A DNA stretch of 64,000 nt from Trichormus sp. M33_DOE_039 (GTDB lineage Bacteria; Cyanobacteriota; Cyanobacteriia; Cyanobacteriales; Nostocaceae): the NCBI GenBank assembly GCA_015296085.1, contig DVDT01000094.1, forward strand, positions 62,001-126,000, given 5' to 3'. The notes under the pieces were generated by a model. It saw only the letters and a list, made by a program, of their open reading frames with translations. It searched no databases and was not told where the DNA came from. The position numbers and the translations under genes are program-made. How positions within the stretch are numbered: position 1 is the first letter of the stretch; each line of letters starts with the position of its first letter. Shown piece after piece: positions 41,812 to 49,646 of the stretch.

Positions 41812-41877
41812 TTATTCCTTGTAAGGAATAATAATCTTGACATTCCTTCTGAGGAATACTATATTGTGAGGTAGGAA
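41812..41877 (+). promoter_or_regulatory. Promoter with two palindromic operators upstream of higBA
   Basis: A -35 box TTGACA (41837-41842) and a -10 box TATATT (41860-41865) are separated by 17 nt. Palindrome 1 is TTATTCCTT-gt-AAGGAATAA (41812-41831), just upstream of -35. Palindrome 2 is ATTCCT-TCTG-AGGAAT (41842-41857), inside the spacer. They share the half-site ATTCCT and their centres are 28 nt apart. This is the layout expected for autorepression by a DNA-binding antitoxin. The predicted transcript start lies within about 10 nt of the GTG at 41878, so the leader is very short. Confidence 0.8.
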
Positions 41878-42291
41878 GTGACTTGGACGTGGGAACTTTA
41901 TCAAGATGTCAATGGGGAAATACCCAAAGATTTACTTGCTTTTTTCATTCGGATGATCCCTGAAGAAGAACAACCAGAAAATCCACCAAAGCCGTTACTG
42001 AGTGCTTCCGAAACTAGGCGTTTGCAAGTTAATCTTGGCTACCTTTGCAACAAAGGATTGGCATCACTTACCAGTGGGATTTTTGAGAAATTGGAAGATG
42101 ACCTGTATGAGTTACGTATGACGAAGAGTGAGCATAATCCCAGGTTTATCTTAACGACTGCTACCCCTCAGAGGTTTGTGGTGCTACACGCCTTTATGAA
42201 AAAATACGACGACGCTATCAAAGATAAAGACAAAGAACCTGCAAGAGTCAGATTGCGTGAATTACAGCAGAGGAACGATGAAAAAGCCTAA
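41878..42291 (+). CDS. higB: RelE/HigB-like toxin (Gp49 family)
   Basis: 137 residues. The core LEDDLYELRMTKSEHNPRFIL followed by TPQRFVVLHAFMKKYDDA is the Gp49/HigB-like signature of ribosome-dependent mRNA-cutting RelE-superfamily toxins, with arginines and a C-terminal lysine-rich helix as expected. It is 20-30 residues longer than typical HigB because of an N-terminal extension. The start is GTG, right after the strong promoter. It overlaps the antitoxin start by 14 nt, the toxin-first order usual for higBA. Assignment is from motif, context and operator. Confidence 0.8.
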   Translation: MTWTWELYQDVNGEIPKDLLAFFIRMIPEEEQPENPPKPLLSASETRRLQVNLGYLCNKGLASLTSGIFEKLEDDLYELRMTKSEHNPRFILTTATPQRFVVLHAFMKKYDDAIKDKDKEPARVRLRELQQRNDEKA

Positions 42292-43000
42292 TTTTCAAGC
42301 TTGGTTGCAGCAACAGATTAGTGACGACTCAGAAGTGATTTTGGCAGGGAAGCTGGAGTACCTACGTCTCTATATCACTGATGCTATGCGGGAAATACGT
42401 AATAAAGCCGGATTCACTCAGGCACAACTAGCAGAAAAACTGGGAGTGCAACAAGCAGCAGTCTCTAAGTTGGAGTCGCCATTAAAAGAACATGAATTAG
42501 AGTCAGTTCTGCATTATTTACATACTTTAGGTGCTGATTTATTAGTAGCAGTTAAACAAGGAGATGACCTATATCAAGCCAGTGATAATGAAGGTCTATT
42601 GCTAGTAGATGTACCAGATGTAGTTGCACAAAAAGCATCAGCAGCAAACATGACTGTACGGGAATATGTTCGTGCGGCGATCGCAAAATTTTCCAGTGAA
42701 GATAATGCCATGAGAACAGCTTTGGTAAAACTGCTGGAAAGTGATGATTTAGTAGCAGTGAAAGTCAGAGAGCGTTTGAGTACAAAGGCAATTCCAGAAA
42801 TCGCTACAGAATTAGAAAAATGTCTGCGTTTGGAGGATGAAGAAGACAGGATTTTTGCTGTGAAAAATGTGTTGGCTAGTAATCTGGCAGTTGCAGAAAC
42901 TAATCGCGGAACTAGTAATGAAATTGATGAAATCGAGTTGTTAGATTTAGCTGAAGAATTACTAGAAAAGTTTGCAAGAATTTTTAGTCTCTATCACTAG
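42278..43000 (+). CDS. higA: HigA-like XRE antitoxin with long C-terminal extension
   Basis: 240 residues. A helix-turn-helix of the XRE type lies at about 46-66 (FTQAQLAEKLGVQQAAVSKLES), as in HigA antitoxins that pair with Gp49 toxins. Classical partners are about 95-110 residues. Here residues 100-240 are extra and include VPDVVAQKASAANMTVREYVRAAIAKF, a helical segment reminiscent of ribbon-helix-helix antitoxins, and an acidic C-terminal helix pair. ATG at 42278 with AGAGGA upstream is preferred to the GTG at 42257. The TPR-CHAT gene starts 17 nt after its stop, so the three genes look like one operon. Confidence 0.75.
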   Translation: MKKPNFQAWLQQQISDDSEVILAGKLEYLRLYITDAMREIRNKAGFTQAQLAEKLGVQQAAVSKLESPLKEHELESVLHYLHTLGADLLVAVKQGDDLYQASDNEGLLLVDVPDVVAQKASAANMTVREYVRAAIAKFSSEDNAMRTALVKLLESDDLVAVKVRERLSTKAIPEIATELEKCLRLEDEEDRIFAVKNVLASNLAVAETNRGTSNEIDEIELLDLAEELLEKFARIFSLYH

Positions 43001-43017
43001 ATATTAAATAAATCAAT

Positions 43018-46000
43018 ATGGGTAAAGGATTTGGATATAAGACAAAAACAATAAGCATTAAAAAACGTAAAATATACAGGAATTTTTTAGATACAGTTTT
43101 ACAAGTAACTGAACAGGGATTTCAGAAAGGGCAATCAGTTTATTCACTTTTGGAAAATAACCTAGAAAAGTTAGATGATCTATTTGTAGAAGTATTGCAA
43201 GATTGGGCTGCATCTAGTTTGCCTAATTTAACTATAAGCAATGCAGAAAAGAAGGCAAAAGCAGTATATATATTTAGTTACTGGCTTCGTGAGTTTAGGA
43301 AGGGAAATAAAGAAATTAATTTAGAAATAGCCATTGCTGGCTATCAGTCTGCTTTACAAGTATATAATAAAAGTTATTATCCAGAAGAGTGGGGTAATAT
43401 TCATTATAATTTAGGTCTCTTTTTCAGAGAACGATGCCGTGGAGTAATAGCAGAAAATCTGGAACAAGCAATTAAATATTTTAATAAAAGTTTACGAGTT
43501 TTTACTTATGAAGTTTTTCCCGAACAATGGGCTAGAGTTAATCATAATTTAGGTACTACTTATTGTCCAAGAATATACGGTGATAAGTCAGAAAATTGTG
43601 AAAATGCAATTACTTATTTTGAAAACGCTTTATTGATAAGCACTAAACTGGCTTACCCAGATAGATGGTTAAAAATTCAGAATGATATGGCAGGTGTTTA
43701 TGTAAGTCGTATTCAAGGTGAAGAAGAAAATAATCTGGAAAAAGCAATTTCAATCTGTCAAGAAGCTTTACAAGTTTGTGGAAGAAATCACTTTCCAGAA
43801 ATATGGGCAGCACTTCAAAATAATCTAGGTTCTGCTTATCTAAAACAAGTAGATTTTAAAAAAGCACAAAATATAGATTCTGCTATTAGTTGTTTTAAAA
43901 AAGCACTACAAATTTACACTCAGGAAAAATTCTTAGAGGATTGGGCTGGCCTACAAAAATCTTTGGGAGAAGCTTACCAGAAAAGAATATTTGGTAATCG
44001 TTCTGAGAATATAGAGTCGGCTATTAGCCATTTTGAAAAAGCATTACAAGTTTACACTCAGGAGGAATTCTTAGAAGATTGGGCAGCTACACAAAAATCA
44101 TTAGGATCTGCTTATTATGAGCGAGAACTTGGAAATCGCTCAGAGAATATAGAAAAAGCTATTTTCTTTTTAGAGCAAAGTTTACAACTGTATACTCAAA
44201 AATATTTTCCTAATGAATGGGGCTTAGTTCAAATATTAATGGGGGAAATATACCTAAGTAGAATTAGAGGAGACAAGGCTGAGAATCTAGAACAAGTGCT
44301 TATTTTTTGCCAAAATGCTTTAAAAATTTATCCTCGTGAAGTATCTTGCAATCTTTGGGCAGCCATACAAAATTGTTTAGGAAAAGCTTACTTTCATCGT
44401 ATACATGGAGATTACGAGAATAACTTAGAACAATCTATCGTATGTTTTGAAAGAGCCTTGCAAGTTTTTACCTATGAAGTTTACCCAAAAATGTGGGCAG
44501 AGACGCAAAATAATTTAGGCAATGTTTACTGTAAGCGTCTTAGAGGCAACGTATCTGAGAATCAAAAGCAATCTATTATCTGTCTAGAAAATTCCCTTCA
44601 GGTATACAAGCGTGGAACTGATCCAGAAAGTTGGGCTATGATTCAGGAAAATCTTGCTGTTGCCTACCAAAAGCGAATTGATGAAGAATTTAGTGAGAAT
44701 ATAGAACGAGCAATTGCTTATCATCAACAAGCTTTACAGATACATACCCAACAGTCATTTCCTGAAGAGTGGGCTAAGATTCAACACAATCTAGGAAACG
44801 CCTATAATGCTCGTGTTAAAGGAAATAAAGAAGATAATTTGGAATTAGCTATAAGTGCATATCAAGCTGCTTTAAAGATTCGTAGTATTGAAAGCTGTCC
44901 ACAACAATGGGCAAACACTCAAAATAGCTTAGGAATTGCCTTCCTTAAGCGTGTAAAAGGCAATAAAACACAAAACTTACTCTTAGGTATAGGTGCTTTT
45001 AAAGCTGCTTTGCAAGTCAACTCGCCAGATATTCTTCCGAACAACTGCTGGATAAATGCTCGCAATCTTGGTTATGCAGCATTTAATGCTCAAATTTGGT
45101 CTGAAGCTATTTATGGCTATGAAAAAGCAATTAGTGCTATTGAAAAAATCCGTACTTGGATACCTTCTGAATCGCGCCGCCAGGAGATTTTAAAAGAAGC
45201 TATTGATGTTTACCAAAAGATGGTACAAGCCTGCATTAATGCTGGACAAATAGAAAAAGCCTTTGAATACGCAGAACGATCGCGCGCCAAAAGCCTGGTA
45301 GACTTAATGGCAAGTAACGACCTCTACCAATGTGACGAAATTCCTCTAGCAGTTCAGGAGTTATTGCAGCAGTATGAAGAATTGCAACGACAAATTGATC
45401 TAGAGCGTGATCGCCATCAATCTAAAAATAAGCACGGTGAGACACGCGCTGCTTGGCAAGCTTATAATGAGGCGATCGCCAATTTAGAAAACCAAAAACA
45501 ACGAATCTGGGAAGATATTAGACGTTTAGATCCTGTGCTAGCTGGTGAGATTCAAGTTAGCGTGCCTGAATTTTCTGCAATTCAAAAGCTGATTGACAAA
45601 CCTAACACTGCTATTTTAAGTTTCTATACTACTGACACAGATACCCATATTTTTGTTGTACAGCAAAACCAAATTACTCTTCACACTTGTACAAGGCAAG
45701 GATTAAATATATTACAGGGCTGGATTCAGCAGAATTGGTTATTCCATTATAGAGATGAACCAAAAAAATAGGAAACTCAAATTTACAGTTTTCTCCTCGA
45801 ATTAGCTGAACGCTTACAAATATCTCAACTCATATCTCAACATCTTCAAGAGATAGAAGAATTAATTTTAATCCCTTACCTTTTATTACATCAAATCCCC
45901 TTTGCTGCTTTGCCTACAGGAGAATATCAGGAATATTTAGGAGATAAATTTCTGATTCGTTACAGTCCAAGCTGCCAAATTTTAGAATTTTGTCAGCAAC

Positions 46001-46785
46001 GAGACATAGTAGATGGCTTGTCTCTACAATATGGCACTGTGGAAGATGCAGAAGATAACCTTCCCTGTGCCAGAGTTGAGGGACAAAAACTTGCCCAAAT
46101 TTACAACATACCAAGAGAAAATAGATTAGTTGGTAGTAATCAAGCTACTCCTCAAAACTATCGAAAATTAGCACAACAGGTTAATATCCTTCATTGCTGT
46201 CACCATGCTGAATCTCGATTAGATAATCCTTCAGAATCACGGTTAATATTAGCCCATGACAGCAGTATTACCTTGGGGGAATTAATGACACCCAGTTGGC
46301 GTTTACCTCAACTTGTAGAAGTATTTCTATCTTGCTGTGAAACACATTTAGGGATTCCTTCATTAACTGATGATATTCTGACACTTTCTACAGCTTTTTT
46401 GTGTGCTGGTGCTAGAAGTGTAGTTAGTACCCTCTGGTCAGTTAATGATTTAGCCACAGCATTATTTTCCATTTTTTACTATCAGCAAAGGCAAGAAGGT
46501 AAAAACCGTCCCGAAGCATTACAGCAAGCACAAATCAAACTACGCGAATTTACAAAGGCAAATCTTAAAGAAATATTCCAGGAAGTTGAAACCAGAGAAC
46601 GTGAACTAGCAAGAAATCGAAAAAAATATCCTTTGGATTCGATTGAATATAAACAATGGCAGCTTGAATATAATATGTATTCTAAATTGAACAGACAAAT
46701 TCAAGAAATTGGACAGTCTACTCAGCAATTTCCGTTTGCACATCCCCGTTATTGGGCTGCTTTTATTTGTCAAGGATTACAGTAA
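43018..46785 (+). pseudogene. TPR-CHAT protease gene interrupted by one in-frame TAG
   Basis: A 1255-codon frame with a single stop, TAG at 45769-45771 (codon 918). The first 917 residues hold about a dozen TPR-like repeats with a period of about 46 residues (consensus ENLEQAI..ALQVYT..FPE.WA..QNNLG.AY..R), then the start of the CHAT domain (TAILSFYTTDTDTHIFVVQ). After the TAG the same frame continues with conserved CHAT sequence (ELILIPYLLLHQIPFAALP) and both predicted catalytic residues, His at about codon 1063 (CCHHAES) and Cys at about 1107 (LSCCETHLG). A TGG-to-TAG change would explain it. The downstream part has only a TTG (45910) as candidate start. It could be a pseudogene, a suppressed stop or two expressed pieces. 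Confidence 0.8.
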
Positions 46786-46807
46786 AAATACAAGTTTTTA
46801 AAAACAA

Positions 46808-46831
46808 AATCCACCTAAAACTAGGTGGATT
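46808..46831 (-). terminator. Terminator hairpin shared by ssrA and the TPR-CHAT gene
   Basis: Perfect 10-bp stem (46808-46817 with 46822-46831) and the 4-nt loop AAAC. On the minus strand it is followed by TTTTGTTTTT, as expected for an intrinsic terminator of ssrA about 15 nt after the tmRNA 3' end. It may also work against the convergent CHAT gene. Confidence 0.88.
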
Positions 46832-46845
46832 CTCAGTTATTTTAG

Positions 46846-47234
46846 TGGATCCGAGCAGAGTCGAACTGCTGTCCAAATTGGGTATTGACCCCCCACTCGT
46901 TCACAGGTTTAGCCTTTCTGACCCTCAAGGCGGGAATCGTTCATTATCCCGAACGTAGGATGCTCTGATTAAGTCTTAGCTAGCAAGCCAACCAGAGAAC
47001 ACTTGCTAGAGCGTCCGTTGGGGGTTGGTCTTTAGCCCTTAACGGAGTCAGACTAAAGACGCTCGAATCTGTGAGAGATTATTAGGCAACTGCTACAGTA
47101 GCAGGCTTACGAGCAAATTTTACGATGTTATTCGCATTTACTTTTGTTTTGAGCCTTGATTTGCGAGAGATGACTCACTCTCGACCTGAATCATAGAGCA
47201 GCGTTCGCCAACCTGTCGAAACCGTTACGGACCC
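46846..47234 (-). ncRNA. ssrA: Transfer-messenger RNA (tmRNA)
   Basis: A one-piece tmRNA of about 389 nt that rescues stalled ribosomes and tags the unfinished protein. The 5' end GGGTCCGTAACGGTTTCGAC (complement from 47234) pairs with the 3' end CGGATCC (complement 46847-46853) as a 7-bp acceptor stem with one G-T pair. The T-arm loop TTCGACTC is near 46865. The tag open frame reads (A)NNIVKFARKPATVAVA followed by TAA TAA (complement near 47135-47083). The discriminator A is followed by CTA, so CCA is not encoded. It is the only structural RNA recognised in the window. Confidence 0.95.
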
Positions 47235-47436
47235 ATGTCTCTATACTCTAATTATAATACGCAATTTTACAGTTGTGGGTAAACAAGGTAAGATTTTGGC
47301 TATCAGTTGAGGAATTGCGATCGCCGTTTGCGGAGCGTTCCGTAGAAAAGGCGGATCTTTGCCCATCAGTGTAACAATTATTGCTTTGTTGTCGCAGTCG
47401 CTTGAGATTGCTGTATATGTTTTTAAATAGCTATAC

Positions 47437-47456
47437 TTGTACAATAAACAGTACAA
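47437..47456 (+). promoter_or_regulatory. Putative YefM operator palindrome
   Basis: TTGTAC and GTACAA form an inverted repeat around 8 nt, 11 nt before the antitoxin ATG. The TGTACA-type core matches the known recognition motif of YefM-YoeB autorepressor complexes. Confidence 0.65.
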
Positions 47457-47467
47457 TAATCAAGCAA

Positions 47468-47722
47468 ATGAAAGTCGTGTCTTTTAGCGAAGCCAGAAAT
47501 AACCTCAAGGCTGTTTTAGACCGGGTGGTGGAAGATGCCGACTATACTATTATCACCAGGCGGGATTCAGAAGATGCCGTGGTGATGTCGCTAGAGTTAT
47601 TTAATAGTTTGCTGGAAACTGTTCATTTACTCAAGTCTCCTGCTAATGCAGCCCATTTGGAGCGTTCTATTGCTCAATTCAAGCAGGGGAAAGTAGTGGA
47701 GCGAAATTTGTTAGATGACTAG
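47468..47722 (+). CDS. yefM: Antitoxin YefM (Phd/YefM family)
   Basis: 84 residues beginning MKVVSFSEARNNLKAVLDRVVEDADYTIITRRDSEDAVVMSLELF in outline; the family motif is EARNNLKAVLDRV, followed by ITR and AVVMSL. The N-terminal domain binds DNA and the C-terminal disordered part wraps the toxin. The ATG at 47468 gives the normal family length, while the longer frame from 47381 runs into the promoter. It overlaps yoeB by 8 nt. Confidence 0.93.
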   Translation: MKVVSFSEARNNLKAVLDRVVEDADYTIITRRDSEDAVVMSLELFNSLLETVHLLKSPANAAHLERSIAQFKQGKVVERNLLDD

Positions 47723-47981
47723 AAAGCTAGTATGGACAGATGAGGCTTGGAAAGATTATTTATATTGGCAAGAGCAAGACAAGAAAACGTTAAAACGAAT
47801 TAACAAGCTGATTGAGGCAACAATCCGACTACCGTTTGAGGGAATTGGTAAGCCAGAAGCACTACGAGAGAATTTAGTTGGCTTTTGGTCGCGGCGAATT
47901 GATGACACGAATCGGTTAGTTTATACAGTGGATGATGAGTATTTAACAATTATTGCTTGTCGATACCACTATTCTGATTAA
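47715..47981 (+). CDS. yoeB: Toxin YoeB (RelE superfamily mRNA interferase)
   Basis: 88 residues, almost colinear with E. coli YoeB (84). Motifs are WTDEAWKDYLYWQEQDKKTLKRIN, PFEGIGKPEAL, FWSRRI and the C-terminal ACRYHYSD. The catalytic residues correspond to E48 (GKPE), R67 (NRLVY) and H85-Y86. It cuts mRNA in the ribosomal A site. All key residues are intact, so the pair is likely to be functional. Confidence 0.95.
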   Translation: MTRKLVWTDEAWKDYLYWQEQDKKTLKRINKLIEATIRLPFEGIGKPEALRENLVGFWSRRIDDTNRLVYTVDDEYLTIIACRYHYSD

Positions 47982-48135
47982 GGCTGAATTGTAGAGACTT
48001 TGTACACAGCTTCTCTAAAGGATTTATAGAGTGTAGCTTCTGATAGAAATGGTCTCAAATAATTGACAGTAAATTTTGTTCAGTGAAGTCATATTTTAGT
48101 GTGATCGCCATCAATCCAAACTGACATCAGGAAGA

Positions 48136-48633
48136 TTACTCTAACATTTTCCGAATATCTTTCAACATTAAAAATAGATGTAAAGGATCAGTCGGACTAG
48201 GTTCAAAATCAAAATTTTCATACCATGCTCGTGCTTGCTCGTCTTTAGCATGAACTAGCAAAGCACGAATCCCTAAAATGTCTGCGGCTGCGTTGACACG
48301 TTTGAGACAGTCTTTTAATAAACCACTTCCTATTCTCTGACCTTGAAAATCTTTACTCACTGCTAGACGTGCTAAAAGAGCTACGGGTACAGGATATTTT
48401 GGCAATCCTTTAATTATCCGAGGTGGTGCATCTTGATGGGTAACAGAAGCTACAGTGAGAGTGTAGTAACCAATGACATTATTATCTATACAGGCTACAT
48501 AAGTTTTTGAACTGTCAGATTGTTGATTTTGTAAAGCATAGTTAATTAAAAAATTATTTAAAGCTGGTTTCCCACAATCAAAGTCTTGAATATTTTGGGT
48601 AGCTGATAATTTCTCAATATATAGATTATTCAA
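48136..48633 (-). CDS. GNAT acetyltransferase, TacT-like toxin
   Basis: 165-residue GNAT. The acetyl-CoA binding motif is LAVSKDFQGQRIGSGLL (R/Q-x-x-G-x-G/A), and ALLVHAKDEQARAWYENFDFEP is the conserved C-terminal block with a catalytic Tyr. The arrangement downstream of a DUF1778 antitoxin, with only 6 nt between them, identifies a TacAT/AtaRT-type toxin that acetylates the amino group of charged tRNA. The start is TTG (48633), and translation is probably coupled to the antitoxin stop. Confidence 0.88.
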   Translation of the reverse strand: MNNLYIEKLSATQNIQDFDCGKPALNNFLINYALQNQQSDSSKTYVACIDNNVIGYYTLTVASVTHQDAPPRIIKGLPKYPVPVALLARLAVSKDFQGQRIGSGLLKDCLKRVNAAADILGIRALLVHAKDEQARAWYENFDFEPSPTDPLHLFLMLKDIRKMLE

Positions 48634-48639
48634 GGTAAA

Positions 48640-48918
48640 TTACTCAAATACGCTAGGCTCAGTTAATAGACGACGCAAACGGGGTTTTTCTGTTGTGGGA
48701 GCGTCAAGGGCATTTTGAAAAGCTTGCCATTGTTCATCATCTAGCGCAAAGACTTTACGATTTGTTAAAGCATTTTGAGCAGCAATTAAACCGTGTTCTA
48801 ACAAGAACTCACTCACATTTTTATGACTTGCAGCCGCAGCTTGCTGCAATAGTTTTTTGACAGTAGAACTTGTACGAATGTCTATCCGTTCAGTTCTAGA
48901 CTCCGGTGAGTGACTCAT
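48640..48918 (-). CDS. DUF1778 (TacA-like) antitoxin
   Basis: 92 residues from the ATG at 48918. A ribbon-helix-helix N-terminus (RTERIDIRTSSTVKKLLQQAAAASHKNVSEFLLEHGL) is followed by the toxin-neutralising C-terminal FALDDEQWQAFQNALDAP, the hallmark of DUF1778. It pairs with the GNAT gene 6 nt downstream. A longer frame beginning at GTG (48951) is less likely. Confidence 0.9.
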   Translation of the reverse strand: MSHSPESRTERIDIRTSSTVKKLLQQAAAASHKNVSEFLLEHGLIAAQNALTNRKVFALDDEQWQAFQNALDAPTTEKPRLRRLLTEPSVFE

Positions 48919-48922
48919 AACT

Positions 48923-49141
48923 TTAGTGTCGATAGATTTTACTCTCAACACCTAAGTTAGCATACACACATTGTCCTGACAACAAGAACAAGGAATTAAA
49001 ATTGTTTTCGAGTATAGTGATCGCTTTTCGTTCAGTCTCATTAACCTCAGCGTTTTCAATCACTGATTCGCTTGTGGGTAATGCTGAAGCTAGATTAGGA
49101 ATGAGTAGCATAAACAGTATTGCATTATCTTTGAGTTTCAC
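48923..49141 (-). CDS. Uncertain 72-residue protein downstream of the ParD-like gene
   Basis: It starts at an ATG overlapping the ParD-like gene's end by 17 nt, the spacing expected for a toxin partner. The sequence does not look like ParE: it lacks the usual N-terminal LSPxAxxDL motif and the C-terminal RxxR. It begins MKLKDNAILFMLLIPNLASA, a hydrophobic stretch like a weak signal peptide. It may be a chance frame, a degenerate toxin or a new partner. Confidence 0.3.
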   Translation of the reverse strand: MKLKDNAILFMLLIPNLASALPTSESVIENAEVNETERKAITILENNFNSLFLLSGQCVYANLGVESKIYRH

Positions 49142-49391
49142 GGGCTTGGCGTAATTTCTCTTCTAGTCGCGCCATCACTACTCCAGAATCCTCAATTTCT
49201 CCACGTTCGATAGCAGCCAGCCCAGCAGCTAGTTTTTTCTCAGTTTCTTTTTCCCATTCTTGATAACTTTTCTCCCATGCCTCCAGCAGTTTCAATGCTT
49301 TGATAATCACATCTTCAACATTTTCATATCTACCTATAGCAATCCGAGTTTGGATAAATTGTTCATATTCCGCTTTTAGTTGGATGTTCAT
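49125..49391 (-). CDS. ParD-like antitoxin
   Basis: 88 residues. The N-terminus QFIQTRIAIGRYENVEDVIIKALKLLEAWEK is the ribbon-helix-helix of ParD-type antitoxins (the YxNxxEVIxxALRLLE pattern). The acidic helical C-terminus contains GEIEDSGVVMARLEEKLRQ. No intact ParE follows, so this may be an orphan antitoxin, unless the small overlapping frame downstream is its partner. Confidence 0.75.
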   Translation of the reverse strand: MNIQLKAEYEQFIQTRIAIGRYENVEDVIIKALKLLEAWEKSYQEWEKETEKKLAAGLAAIERGEIEDSGVVMARLEEKLRQARETQR

Positions 49392-49646
49392 ATTTTTTAC
49401 CTATGTTGCTTAAAAGTGTTACCTCTGCTTATAACCTCATTCATGTTGAGGGGTGTAGATTCGCCACATTTCTGAAAATGCTTTACATCTGAAGCTTTCA
49501 GACGGGCAATGCGGAGAAGGTTGATTTATCATGAATGGTTATTTACTGCCTTGCCTTTGATAGTAATACTTTTTTAATACACATAAGATTTGTATAATGA
49601 TTTACATTGTATCGAGATTGTTTTAACTACACTAAGGTCTGCATAT

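Noticed and set aside
45762-45771. Programmed frameshifting at the seven-A run before the TAG in the TPR-CHAT gene
   Set aside because: Both shifted frames reach a stop within a few dozen codons, and the conserved continuation is in the original frame, so frameshifting cannot rescue it.
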